Program-made: the position numbers and the translations under genes
Assembly (NCBI RefSeq): GCF_003391135.1
Contig: NZ_CP031455.1
Location: 1,054,001 to 1,118,000 of the forward strand
DNA from: Streptoverticillium olivoreticuli subsp. olivoreticuli
GTDB lineage: Bacteria; Actinomycetota; Actinomycetes; Streptomycetales; Streptomycetaceae
Direction: 5' to 3'
DNA: 64,000 nucleotides
In this document: positions 45,416 to 53,640 of the stretch, one piece after another
How the letters are laid out: each line of letters begins with the position of its first letter
Numbering within the stretch: position 1 is the stretch's first letter
The notes under the pieces: model-generated
The model's database searches: none
Told to the model about the DNA's origin: nothing
What the model saw: the letters and a program-made list of their open reading frames with translations, nothing else

Positions 45416-45895
45416 TCAGATCAGGGGCTTGGCGAAACACCGGCTGCTGTCGTCGAAACGGTAGAGCCCGAACTTCGGTGCCACGGGCTCGTACCCACAG
45501 GAGACATACAGAGCGATCGCCTCGGGTTGCATGGTCCCGGCCTCCAGGACCATGCGCGTACGCCCCGCCTTCCGCGCGCTCTCCTCAAGCTCCGCCAGGA
45601 TCCGCCGGGCCAGGCCCCGGCCGCGCGCATACGGCACCACGTACAACCGCTTCAGCTCCGCGTCCCCGTCCGCGAAGCCCTCCGCGTTCCGCTCCTGCGA
45701 CCGCCAGCCGCCGGTGGCGACCGGTGTGCCGTCGTCCTCGTACGCGACGACGAACAGGCCACCCGGCGGCTGGAAATGTGCCGGATCCAGCGGAGTGAGG
45801 TCACTGTCGCCGTATCGCTCCACGTATTCCATCTGCACCTGGTCGTTGAGCTTCAGGGCATCGGGGTGGTCATATGCGACAGGCATGATCTGCAT
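45416..45895 (-). CDS. GNAT family N-acetyltransferase
   Basis: 159 residues; start ATG 45895 begins the fold (M-Q-I-M-P-V-A-Y), and the frame upstream to 46153 is low-quality sequence. Acetyl-CoA loop A-R-G-R-G-L-A-R, preceded by K-R-L-Y-V-V, and a C-terminal A-L-Y-V-S-C-G-Y-E. A small single-domain acetyltransferase with unknown acceptor; similar small proteins acetylate amino groups of antibiotics or amino acids. Divergent from the class IV aminotransferase gene (123 bp). Confidence 0.85.
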   Translation of the reverse strand: MQIMPVAYDHPDALKLNDQVQMEYVERYGDSDLTPLDPAHFQPPGGLFVVAYEDDGTPVATGGWRSQERNAEGFADGDAELKRLYVVPYARGRGLARRILAELEESARKAGRTRMVLEAGTMQPEAIALYVSCGYEPVAPKFGLYRFDDSSRCFAKPLI

Positions 45896-46018
45896 TCCAG
45901 AGATCGTACGGGCGGATGAACCGATGCCCCGCTCTGGCGCGGGCGCGCGGACGCCGAAGTCCTCGAACGGGCCGTCCCCTGGGGGAATCACCACGTCACG
46001 CGGCCTGTTGGCCGAAGC

Positions 46019-46822
46019 ATGACCACTTTTGTTGTTCACCGTAACGGACAGGCGGCGACCGCCGAGGAGTTGGCGCCGCTCGCGTTCGCCGGCTATGCCC
46101 ACTTCACCGCCATGCAGGTGCGTGGGGGCCGGGTCCGGGGCCTCGACCTTCATCTGGAGCGGCTGCGGTTCGCCTCCGTGGAGTTGTTCGGCCGGGCATT
46201 GCCCGACGATCGGATGCGCTCCTACCTGCGCGCGGCGCTGGAGGCCGGTCCGGCCGACCTCTCGCTGACGGCCACGCTGTACTCACCGGCGGGCGAATTC
46301 ACCGCGGCCGGAGGGGATGTGGAGCCGGAGGTACTGGTCCGTACCGGACCGGCCGCGTCCGGCCCGGAAGGTCCGCTGACACTGGCGACTGTCGAGTTCG
46401 AACGGGTCCTCCCCGCTGTGAAGCACGTCGGCGAGGTGGCCAAGACGTACTTCCTCCGTCAGGCCGTCGGACAAGGCTTCGACGACGCCGCCTTCGTCGA
46501 CCGTCGAGGCCGGCTCAGCGAGGGGACGATCTGGAATCTGGCCTTCTGGGACGGCTCCGCTGTGGTGTGGCCCTTGGCCGAGATGCTGGGCGGAACCACG
46601 ATGGGGATCGTCCGCCGGCAGCTGGATCGTCTCGGTGTGCCCCAGCGCGTCCAAGAGATCACGCTCGCCGACCTGCCGGCGCTGGCCGGGGGTGTCGTCA
46701 TGAACTCATGGACGCCGGGCGTGGCGGTACACCGGATCGGCTCCGTGCCCTTGCCCGAGGCGCCGTCCTTCTTGGAGTTGCTCCACCGGGCCTACCAGGC
46801 CGAACCGCTCACCTCGCCGTGA
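46019..46822 (+). CDS. Class IV aminotransferase (ADCL/BCAT-like fold type IV)
   Basis: 267 residues. PLP-binding lysine candidate in P-A-V-K-H-V-G-E-V-A-K, followed by D-A-A-F-V-D-R-R-G-R-L-S-E-G-T-I-W-N-L, the usual cofactor Glu/Asn motif, and a C-terminal A-L-A-G-G-V-V-M-N-S-W. Could be an aminodeoxychorismate lyase, D-amino acid or branched-chain aminotransferase; the sequence does not decide. Ribosome site weak. A hairpin follows at 46855. Confidence 0.82.
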   Translation: MTTFVVHRNGQAATAEELAPLAFAGYAHFTAMQVRGGRVRGLDLHLERLRFASVELFGRALPDDRMRSYLRAALEAGPADLSLTATLYSPAGEFTAAGGDVEPEVLVRTGPAASGPEGPLTLATVEFERVLPAVKHVGEVAKTYFLRQAVGQGFDDAAFVDRRGRLSEGTIWNLAFWDGSAVVWPLAEMLGGTTMGIVRRQLDRLGVPQRVQEITLADLPALAGGVVMNSWTPGVAVHRIGSVPLPEAPSFLELLHRAYQAEPLTSP

Positions 46823-46854
46823 GGGCCGGTCCGACCGCACACCCGGGCTGAACA

Positions 46855-46873
46855 CCGGGGTTCACGGCCCCGG
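46855..46873. terminator. Hairpin after the class IV aminotransferase gene
   Basis: CCGGGG pairs with CCCCGG around a seven-base loop. It lies between the aminotransferase stop and the end of the frameshifted gene on the other strand, so it may serve both. The surrounding 46823-47014 has no plausible gene. Confidence 0.45.
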
Positions 46874-47014
46874 CCACGCTGCGGGCCAAGGGCGCCGCGC
46901 CGCGCCGGTCCCTGTTCGTACTCGACAGGCACCGGCGCGGCACGCCCGGCGTGCACGTCGGCGGCGGTCTTCTCGCGGATGGCGCGCTTGCCGGCCTCGC
47001 GCGGAACGCGTGGT

Positions 47015-47507
47015 TCAGCGCGCACCCTTCGTGACGCGCGGTGCGACCGCCCGCGCGGTGGCGACGGCAACTTCCTCCGTACGCTCGCTCTTGATCCAGC
47101 CCCTGCGGAGGGTGGCCATCCGCCACGCGGCCCGCCAGGCGGCGATGAAGCTGACGTAGGTCCACAGCAGAAAGGCGTGGGAGTAGAGGAGGGCCGTCCA
47201 GACCGGCAGATCGCGAGCGCGCCGCCAGTACAGCAGAGCCAGCGCGAGACAACCGGCGGAGGACAGGGCGTACCAGCCGACGCCGCCGAGGACTTGGATC
47301 CACAGCGGGCCGGACGGGAGCGTGAACAGTCCGGCTCCGTGGCCGCGGACGATGCGGCTGCCCGTCCGGCGCGAGCCGGCCGCCCAGCGATCCGTCGGAG
47401 CGGCGGACGAAGAGGACGCCCATGACGACGAGCGGCCCGTTGTAGAGCATCGTGATCATGACGATGGCGAGAGCGGCGATTCGCGCGGTGGTCTCCCAGG
47501 GAATCAC
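47015..47507 (-). pseudogene. Frameshifted small membrane protein gene (about 163 codons)
   Basis: GTG 47507 follows a strong GGGAGG and starts M-I-P-W-E-T-T-A-R-I-A-A-L with a clean helix (A-L-A-I-V-M-I-T-M-L-Y-N-G-P-L-V-V-M-G-V-L-F-V). After R-R-S-D-G-S-L-G-G the frame becomes Arg/Pro-rich. The +1-shifted frame then reads well: F-T-L-P-S-G-P-L-W, W-Y-A-L-S-S-A-G, L-L-Y-S-H-A-F-L-L-W-T-Y-V-S-F-I-A-A-W and a charged tail to TGA 47017-47015. That second frame has no start codon before the last helix. 493 bp is 164 codons plus one base. Either a decayed gene, a sequencing error or programmed shifting near 47390. Confidence 0.6.
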
Positions 47508-47583
47508 AGGAAGCCCTCCCTGCACAGGGACGGTTCACAGCCGGACGATGTCCGTCAGGATCACAGTCGGACCCCCGGTAACT

Positions 47584-47602
47584 TTAGGTTAGCCTTACCT
47601 AC
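47584..47602. promoter_or_regulatory. Iron box (DmdR/IdeR-type) upstream of the CopD-like gene
   Basis: TTAGGTTAGCCTTACCTAC matches the established 19-bp actinobacterial iron-box palindrome TTAGGTTAGGCTAACCTAA at 16 of 19 positions. It ends 1 bp before the ATG at 47604 and lies in the 96-bp region shared with the divergent frameshifted gene. Repression by iron-loaded DmdR1/IdeR is the expected consequence, by analogy. Confidence 0.8.
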
Positions 47603-47603
47603 C

Positions 47604-48770
47604 ATGACCCTCGTTCATCTGGCCGCCTCGGCCGGCTACAGCATGCCTCCACTCTGGAGGATTCTCACCAAATCGGGCTATTTCCTTGGCCTGTCCGGGG
47701 CCGTCGGTGCCACGGTGACGTACGCGGCAGCAGTCCGTCCGGCGCTTCGCGCTCCGGAGAGCGAGCGCGGCGACGTCGCCGCCATGCGCCAGCGGATCTC
47801 CGGTTACCTGGCGTGGGCCGGGGTCGTCCTGCTCGTGGCCGGTTACTTCCAGCTCGCAGCCCGCGTAGCCCGGGCCGGCAAGGGCATGCCCTTCGGTGAT
47901 GCCCTTGCACCGGGGCGGATCTGGGACTTCCTGCAAGCGCCCGCGGCGAAGGGGGCCTGGGTGGCCCAGGGCACGATCTACCTGGTCCAGAACATCGTTC
48001 TGGTGCTGGCATCCGCCGCGCTGATCGCGCTGTTCGCCCCGCGGGCGCGCCGGCACCTGAACACGCTGGCGCTGACCGCACTTCCTCTCTCCCTCGCAGT
48101 GTCGCTCATCTCGGCGATACCGGCCACCGCGCTGAAGGACGCGGACAAGGTGCTCGACCTCCTCTTCGGGCAGGTCCACATCATCAGCGGCGCGGTATGG
48201 ACCGGCGGTCTGGCCCTGCTCGCCACCGTCGCCGGCGCCCGCGGCCGACTGAGCGAGAACGCCGGCGTCCTGTGGGCGGACCTCTGGCGCCGCTTCAGCC
48301 TGGTCGCGCTGGTCTGCGTCGGTGCCGTGCTGACCTCCGGCCTGTGGATGAGCTGGAAGCACGTCGGCTCCATCGGGCAGCTGTGGACGACCACCTACGG
48401 CTTCTTCCTCCTCGTCAAGATCCTGTTGGTCCTCGGCATGGTGGCGGCCGGCGGCTTCAACCAGTTCTGGCTGATGCCCCGCATCGCTCAGGCCCGCCGC
48501 GCCGACTCCACGGCTTCCCTCCTGCACCTGACCCTGCGGCACTTCCCCAAGGTCGTGTGGGCGGAGGTCGCCCTCGGATGCGCCGTCCTGGCCGTCGTCC
48601 CGTTCCTCAGCGGTTCCGCCCGCTCCGAGGCCGGCAGCCCGCCGCCCGTCTCGGACGGGAGCATCTTCGCCGTGGGTGCCGCGCTGGTCCTCACACTGGC
48701 GGCGTCGCTCTACATCACCGTCAGGACCTCCGACGCCCTCTCCCGGCGCGAGGCCCTGGCCACGCCCTGA
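47604..48770 (+). CDS. CopD-domain multi-helix membrane protein, probably iron-regulated
   Basis: 388 residues from ATG 47604; the transcript is probably leaderless, since the iron box abuts the start. About nine membrane helices; the C-terminal half shows the CopD-type pattern (H-I-I-S-G-A-V-W-T-G-G-L-A-L-L, W-K-H-V-G, L-L-V-K-I-L-L-V) with His and Trp in helices. CopD proteins are linked to copper uptake; an iron box suggests instead, or as well, metal-starvation response. A strong terminator follows. Confidence 0.78.
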   Translation: MTLVHLAASAGYSMPPLWRILTKSGYFLGLSGAVGATVTYAAAVRPALRAPESERGDVAAMRQRISGYLAWAGVVLLVAGYFQLAARVARAGKGMPFGDALAPGRIWDFLQAPAAKGAWVAQGTIYLVQNIVLVLASAALIALFAPRARRHLNTLALTALPLSLAVSLISAIPATALKDADKVLDLLFGQVHIISGAVWTGGLALLATVAGARGRLSENAGVLWADLWRRFSLVALVCVGAVLTSGLWMSWKHVGSIGQLWTTTYGFFLLVKILLVLGMVAAGGFNQFWLMPRIAQARRADSTASLLHLTLRHFPKVVWAEVALGCAVLAVVPFLSGSARSEAGSPPPVSDGSIFAVGAALVLTLAASLYITVRTSDALSRREALATP

Positions 48771-48788
48771 CACGGGTCTGTACCGCCT

Positions 48789-48822
48789 ACGGGCCGGCCG
48801 TCTTTCCAGACGGCCGGCCCGT
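48789..48822 (+). terminator. Strong hairpin after the CopD-like gene
   Basis: A perfect 14-bp stem (ACGGGCCGGCCGTC with GACGGCCGGCCCGT) around a TTTCCA loop, 18 bp after the stop. One of the clearest terminators in the window. It should isolate the iron-regulated gene from the oxidoreductase gene downstream. Confidence 0.85.
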
Positions 48823-48925
48823 GGCGTACACCGCTCTTCCGCACCGTGAACCCTCATGTCACATCCCGGAGTCCCCTCCCGTCCTTCACTGTGACAGTGG
48901 AACCAGACCCGGAGGTACGAGAGCA

Positions 48926-49705
48926 ATGGACAGGCCGATTCTGGTAACCGGCGGCACCGGCACCCTCGGCCGCGCCGTCGTGGCGCGGCTCCTCGCCGAC
49001 GACGTGACGGTACGCGTGATGAGCCGCCGACCGCGGCGGGCGGACGACGGCCGGCCGTGCGAGTGGGCGGTCTGCGACCTCGCCGACGGCTCCGGCCTCG
49101 ACGCCGCCCTGACGGATGTGCGGGCAGTGGTGCACTGCGCGACCAACGCGCGCAACGACGTGGCGACGACCCGGCGGCTGACCGAGGCCGCGCGGCGCTC
49201 CGGAGGCCCGCACCTCCTCTACATCTCGATCGTCGGTATCGACGAGGTACCGCTCCCCTACTACCGGTCGAAGCTGGAGGCGGAGCGGATCGTCCGGGAA
49301 TCGGGGCTGCCGTGGACCGTCCTGCGCACCACGCAGTTCCACGACCTCGTGGCGACCCTGACCACCGTGCAGCGTCGGCTGCCGCTGGTGCTGACACCAA
49401 GTGGCGTGCGTTTTCAGTCCGTCGAGGTGACGGAGGTCGCCGACCGCATGGCGGAGCTGGCCCAGGGCGCACCGGCGGGACGCGTGCCCGACATGGCGGG
49501 ACCCGAGGTACGGGACGCCCGCGACCTCGCGAACGCCACGCTCCGTGCGGCGGGCCTGCGCCGGCGCCTCGTGCCGGTACGGCTGCCGGGCAGGATCGGC
49601 CGGAGCCTGCGCGCGGGAGCCAACCTCGCCCCGGACCGGGCCGTGGGCACGGGGACGTTCGAGGAGTACCTGGCCGCCCGTGCGCGGGCGGGCCGCCGGT
49701 TGTGA
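48926..49705 (+). CDS. NmrA-like/atypical SDR NAD(P)-binding protein
   Basis: 259 residues from ATG 48926; GGAGG lies 10 bp upstream, slightly long. N-terminal T-G-G-T-G-T-L-G (8-15) is the atypical SDR glycine motif; then V-V-H-C-A-T-N-A, and Y-Y-R-S-K with a catalytic-type Tyr/Lys. The R-T-T-Q-F-H-D-L and the C-terminal R-A-G-A-N-L-A-P resemble NmrA-type nucleoside-diphosphate-sugar epimerase-like proteins. May be a sensor or a reductase. Confidence 0.8.
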   Translation: MDRPILVTGGTGTLGRAVVARLLADDVTVRVMSRRPRRADDGRPCEWAVCDLADGSGLDAALTDVRAVVHCATNARNDVATTRRLTEAARRSGGPHLLYISIVGIDEVPLPYYRSKLEAERIVRESGLPWTVLRTTQFHDLVATLTTVQRRLPLVLTPSGVRFQSVEVTEVADRMAELAQGAPAGRVPDMAGPEVRDARDLANATLRAAGLRRRLVPVRLPGRIGRSLRAGANLAPDRAVGTGTFEEYLAARARAGRRL

Positions 49706-49890
49706 GCGGCCGGCACCGTAATCGGACGGCCGGTGATCCGACGATGGTGCGGCGCCCCGGGACGGAGTAGCCGGGGGTGCCGGATCCCGTGGCGGGACGG
49801 ACAGTGGAGGGCAGGAGTCAGGGGCCGGCGCGTCGTGGCCGACCTGCCCGTCGGGCGTGCGCCGCTCCGGCCGATCGAAAGGGGCGTGCC

Positions 49891-50634
49891 ATGTCCGCGG
49901 AGCGTGCGAACCCCGACCCGCGTCCCCGGACCGCCCTGGTCACCGGGGCCACGTCCGGCATCGGCCGGGCGGTCGCCAAACGGCTGGCCGCCGACGGGAT
50001 TTCCGTCGTGCTGTCCGGCCGCGACGCCCGGCGCGGCGCCGAGGCCGTCGAGGAGATCACCACGGTTGGCGGCCACGCCCGGTTCGTCGCGGCGGACCTG
50101 GCGGACCCGGCCGGCGTCGACCGGCTCGCCGCGGCGGCCGGCGAGATCGACATCCTGGTCAACAACGCCGGGCACGCCGTCTGGGCACCCACCGAGGAGA
50201 TGGAGATCTCCGACTACGACGCGATGTTCGCCGGCAACGTCCGCGCACCGTTCTTCCTCGTGGCCGCCCTCGCCCCGGCGATGGCGGCGAAGGGATCGGG
50301 CAGCGTGATCAACATCGGCAGCATGGCCGGCACCCTCGGACTGGCCAACGCCGCCGCGTACGGCGCGACCAAGGCCGCGCTGGCATCCCTGACGCGGAGC
50401 TGGACGGCCGAGTACAGCGGCCGTGGCGTCCGCTTCAACACCGTCGCCCCCGGCCCGGTCTACACCCGGCCCGAGGCCCGCGACCTGTTCGACGCGATCG
50501 CCGGGACCACTGCGATGAAGCGCGCGGCCGACCCCGCGGAGATCGCCGAAGTCGTCGCCTTCCTCGCCTCGCCGAAGGCCGGGTACATCACCGGCGCGAC
50601 CGTCGCCGTCGACGGCGGCCGCACCGCCATTTGA
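49891..50634 (+). CDS. SDR family oxidoreductase
   Basis: 247 residues from ATG 49891 (GAAAGGGG upstream). T-G-A-T-S-G-I-G at 18-25, N-N-A-G-H, Y-G-A-T-K catalytic pair, V-A-P-G-P-V and terminal V-D-G-G-R-T-A-I. Very similar in design to the SDR at 7928-8680. Substrate unknown. 185 bp downstream of the NmrA-like gene and 98 bp upstream of the Gfo/Idh gene, so it may be one transcription unit with them. Confidence 0.88.
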   Translation: MSAERANPDPRPRTALVTGATSGIGRAVAKRLAADGISVVLSGRDARRGAEAVEEITTVGGHARFVAADLADPAGVDRLAAAAGEIDILVNNAGHAVWAPTEEMEISDYDAMFAGNVRAPFFLVAALAPAMAAKGSGSVINIGSMAGTLGLANAAAYGATKAALASLTRSWTAEYSGRGVRFNTVAPGPVYTRPEARDLFDAIAGTTAMKRAADPAEIAEVVAFLASPKAGYITGATVAVDGGRTAI

Positions 50635-50732
50635 CCCCGGCCTCGCGTGTGGAATGCGCAGGGCCGCCGTACGCCTGGGACCATGTCCTGCACGGCTGTT
50701 GAGCGTTGACGGGAGAGCCAGGGGGTGCACAT

Positions 50733-51884
50733 ATGACGTCCGTTTCCCCTCGTCAGGGACCGATTCGCGTCGGTGTCGCAGGTCTGAGCGCGAGCGGCGG
50801 GTGGGCGGCCACCGCCCATGTGCCGGCGCTGGCCGGGCTCGACGGATACGAGCTGCGGGCGCTCAGCGCCAGCAGCGACAAGTCGGCGCGCGCGGCAGGC
50901 GAGAAGTACGCGGTGCCGCTGACCTTCGGCAGCGCGGAGGAGCTGGCCCGCAGCGAGGAAGTCGATCTCGTGGTCGTGACGGTGAGGGTTCCGCAGCACC
51001 TGGAGCTCATCCGGCCCGCGCTCGAAGCGGGGAAGACGGTGTTCAGCGAGTGGCCGCTGGGTGCCGACCTCGCGCAGGCCGAGGTGCTGGCGAACCTCGC
51101 GCATCGCAGGGGGGTGCTGACGGCCGTGGGCCTGCAGGCCCGGTCGGCTCCGCCGCTGCGGTATCTGCGGGACCTGGTCACCGGGGGCTATGTCGGGCGG
51201 GTGCTGTCGACCAGCATGCTCGGGTCGGGCGGCTATTGGGGCGCCACGTACGACGACGGCCATACGTACCTGCTGGACGCCACGAGCGGCGCCACGCTGC
51301 TGTCGATCCCCTTCGGGCACTCGGTCGACGCGCTGGCCATGGTGCTCGGGGAGTTCCGCGAGGTGGCGGCCCTCATGGAGAACCTGCGTCCCGAGGTCAC
51401 CCACGTCACGAGCGGGGCGGTCGCGGCCAAGAGCACCGAGGACCAGATCGCCGTCACCGGTCTGCTCGCATCGGGGGCCGTGGCCGCTGTGCACTTCCGT
51501 GGCGGCGCGTCCCGCGCCACCGGGTTCCACTGGGAGATCAACGGCACGGACGGTGATCTCGTCGTCAAGGCCGACCAGCCTCAGTGGTGGTGGGGGCGGC
51601 TGCGGTTGTACGGTGCCCGGGGCGACGGCGTCCTGGCCGAACTTCCGGTTCCCGCCCGCTACCAGCGGTCGCTGACGCAATGGACCGGGCGATCCGCCGA
51701 GCCCGCCTACGGCATCGCCCACCAGTACGCGCTTCTGCGCGACCAGATCACCGGGAGCCTTGCACCGGACACGGACGGCGTTCCCGACTTCCGGCACGCG
51801 GTCCGGCGGCACGGCATGCTGGAGAAGGTCCGAGAGGCGGCACGGACCGGCCGGAAGGTCACACTCGCGGAGCACGGCTCGTAG
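50733..51884 (+). CDS. Gfo/Idh/MocA family oxidoreductase (Gal80-like)
   Basis: 383 residues from ATG 50733 with AGGGGG upstream. N-terminal Rossmann V-G-V-A-G-L-S-A-S-G-G-W, then V-F-S-E-W-P-L-G where the family normally has the E-K-P lysine: here the catalytic Lys is replaced by Trp (E-W-P). This substitution is shared with non-catalytic Gal80-type regulators, so the protein may be a ligand-binding or regulatory member. The C-terminal beta-sheet domain is conventional. Confidence 0.83.
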   Translation: MTSVSPRQGPIRVGVAGLSASGGWAATAHVPALAGLDGYELRALSASSDKSARAAGEKYAVPLTFGSAEELARSEEVDLVVVTVRVPQHLELIRPALEAGKTVFSEWPLGADLAQAEVLANLAHRRGVLTAVGLQARSAPPLRYLRDLVTGGYVGRVLSTSMLGSGGYWGATYDDGHTYLLDATSGATLLSIPFGHSVDALAMVLGEFREVAALMENLRPEVTHVTSGAVAAKSTEDQIAVTGLLASGAVAAVHFRGGASRATGFHWEINGTDGDLVVKADQPQWWWGRLRLYGARGDGVLAELPVPARYQRSLTQWTGRSAEPAYGIAHQYALLRDQITGSLAPDTDGVPDFRHAVRRHGMLEKVREAARTGRKVTLAEHGS

Positions 51885-52056
51885 GAGCGCGCCCTGCATG
51901 GTGAGGGGAGTTGTCCGCTCCAGGATCTGTCCGCCGCAGCGCACGCCTGCGCATCAGTGGGTTGCCCTGTCACACCCGGGCGGGGGCTCCGCCCCGGCTG
52001 CGCGCCTCTGCGCTCTTTCACCCCCGTGGTCGACAGGGGATGGTCGGGAGAAGCAT

Positions 52057-52392
52057 TTGCCGGTACTGAGCGAGGATGCCTCTGTGATCTCATTCCCCGT
52101 CCTGGCCCGCCTGTTGTCGGAACACTTCGGTTTCGAGGAGTCGGAGCTGCGCCCGGAGGCCACATTCGAGGAGCTGGAGATGGATTCCCTCGCTCTGGTG
52201 GAGGTCGCGGTGATCGTCGAGGACAGGCTCGGTGTACGGCTGCCCGACGATGCCGGTGGGCTGGGGCTGTCGACCACGCTGGCCGAGGCCGTGGAGTACC
52301 TGGAGCGGGCCGGGCGCCCCGTCGCCCTGTCGCCGTCCGCACCGGACGTCGGCGAGCGGGCGGGCGACGCCGGCTCGCGGAGCGGGAGTTGA
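52057..52392 (+). CDS. Stand-alone acyl carrier protein
   Basis: 111 residues from TTG 52057 (GGGAG 6 bp upstream); GTG 52084 would give a shorter form. The phosphopantetheine serine is S44 in L-E-M-D-S-L-A-L-V-E-V. Acidic helical fold of about 80 residues followed by a flexible Ser/Pro/Gly tail. The stop overlaps the ketosynthase start (TTGA), so they should be made together. This ACP is probably not the housekeeping fatty acid ACP, given its extended tail and context. Confidence 0.85.
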   Translation: MPVLSEDASVISFPVLARLLSEHFGFEESELRPEATFEELEMDSLALVEVAVIVEDRLGVRLPDDAGGLGLSTTLAEAVEYLERAGRPVALSPSAPDVGERAGDAGSRSGS

Positions 52393-53615
52393 GCCGGACG
52401 CAGGTGGCCGTCACCGGACTCGGGCTGACGACCCCGGCCGGGCTGGGCGTGGAGGCGGGGTGGCAGGCCCTCTGCGCGGGCGTGTCGACGGCGACCGCCG
52501 ACCCGCGGCTCGCCGGGATGCCCGTGACGTTCTCCTGCCGGGTCCCGGACGGCGCCCTGGAGGCCGTGGTGGGGCGCCGGCTGGGCTGGCGCCTCGACCG
52601 GTTCGTCCAGCTGGCGCTGGTGACCTCGCGGGAAGCCGTGCAGGACGCGGGGCTCGATCCGACCGCGTGGGAGGGAAGCAGGGTCGGAGTCGTCATAGGC
52701 GTCGGCACCGGCAGTCACGACACTTGCACACAGGCCTACGCGCACCTCGCGCAGCGCCGCTACCAGGCGATCTCCCCCACCGCGCTCCCACGGTCGTTGC
52801 CGAACATGGCAGCAGGCGAAGTCGGCATCGACTTGCGGGCGTCGGGGCCCAACTTCTGCGTGAGCACCGCCTGCGCGTCCGGCGCGACGGCGATCGGGCT
52901 GGCCAAGTCACTCCTGGAGTCGGGGATCTGCGACATCGTGGTCGCCGGTGGCAGCGAATCGGCGCCGACCTCGCCGATGGCCGCGGTGGCGTTCTGGCGC
53001 ATGGGCGCCCTGTCCGTCCGCAACGACGATCCCGCGACGGCGTCGCGTCCCTTCGACGCCGATCGCGACGGGTTCGTCCTGGGTGAAGGCGCGGGGATAG
53101 TGGTCCTGGAGCGGCTGGAGCACGCGCGGGCGCGCGGCGCGCGCGTCCACGCCCTGCTCGCCGGTTACGGCGCCTCGGCCGACGCCTACCACTCGACGAG
53201 GCTGCACCCGGACGGCGAGGGTGCCGCGCGGGCGGTGCGCGCCGCCCTGGCGGACGCGTGTCTGGCGCCCCGGGACATCGGGCACGTCAACGCGCATGCG
53301 ACGGCCACGCGGCTCAACGACCTGGCCGAGGCCCGTATGCTGCGCCGGGTGTTCGGCACTCCGCCCGCGGTGACCGCGACCAAGGGCGCCCTGGGGCACG
53401 CCATCGGCGGGGCGGGCGCCATCGAGGCCGTGTGTTGTGCCCTTGCAGTGCAGCGGGAGTTGATCCATCCCACCGCCAATCTGGACCGGATGGATCCGGA
53501 GATCGATCTGGACGTGGTCCACGGGGGGCCGCGGCCGTGCCGTCTCGAGGCCGTGGCCAGTTTCTCCTACGGGTTCGGCGGCCAGAACGCCTGCCTGGTG
53601 TTCGCCCGGCCGTGA
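52389..53615 (+). CDS. Beta-ketoacyl-ACP synthase (FabF/KAS II-like)
   Basis: 408 residues from TTG 52389, overlapping the ACP stop by 4 bp, with GGAG in the ACP coding end. Catalytic C162 in V-S-T-A-C-A-S-G, H303 in V-N-A-H-A-T-A-T and H337 in G-A-L-G-H-A-I-G-G complete the C-H-H triad, so it is an active condensing enzyme rather than a chain-length factor (CLF). Extends an acyl chain on the cognate ACP with malonyl-ACP. A hairpin separates it from the convergent SDR. Confidence 0.9.
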   Translation: MSRTQVAVTGLGLTTPAGLGVEAGWQALCAGVSTATADPRLAGMPVTFSCRVPDGALEAVVGRRLGWRLDRFVQLALVTSREAVQDAGLDPTAWEGSRVGVVIGVGTGSHDTCTQAYAHLAQRRYQAISPTALPRSLPNMAAGEVGIDLRASGPNFCVSTACASGATAIGLAKSLLESGICDIVVAGGSESAPTSPMAAVAFWRMGALSVRNDDPATASRPFDADRDGFVLGEGAGIVVLERLEHARARGARVHALLAGYGASADAYHSTRLHPDGEGAARAVRAALADACLAPRDIGHVNAHATATRLNDLAEARMLRRVFGTPPAVTATKGALGHAIGGAGAIEAVCCALAVQRELIHPTANLDRMDPEIDLDVVHGGPRPCRLEAVASFSYGFGGQNACLVFARP

Positions 53616-53640
53616 CGGCGCGCCCGGTTCACCGGGGCGC
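53616..53640. terminator. Bidirectional hairpin between KS and SDR genes
   Basis: GGCGCGCCCGG and CCGGGGCGCC pair with a one-base bulge around TTCA. It starts at the KS stop and overlaps the stop codon of the convergent SDR, so both transcripts could end here. Confidence 0.55.
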
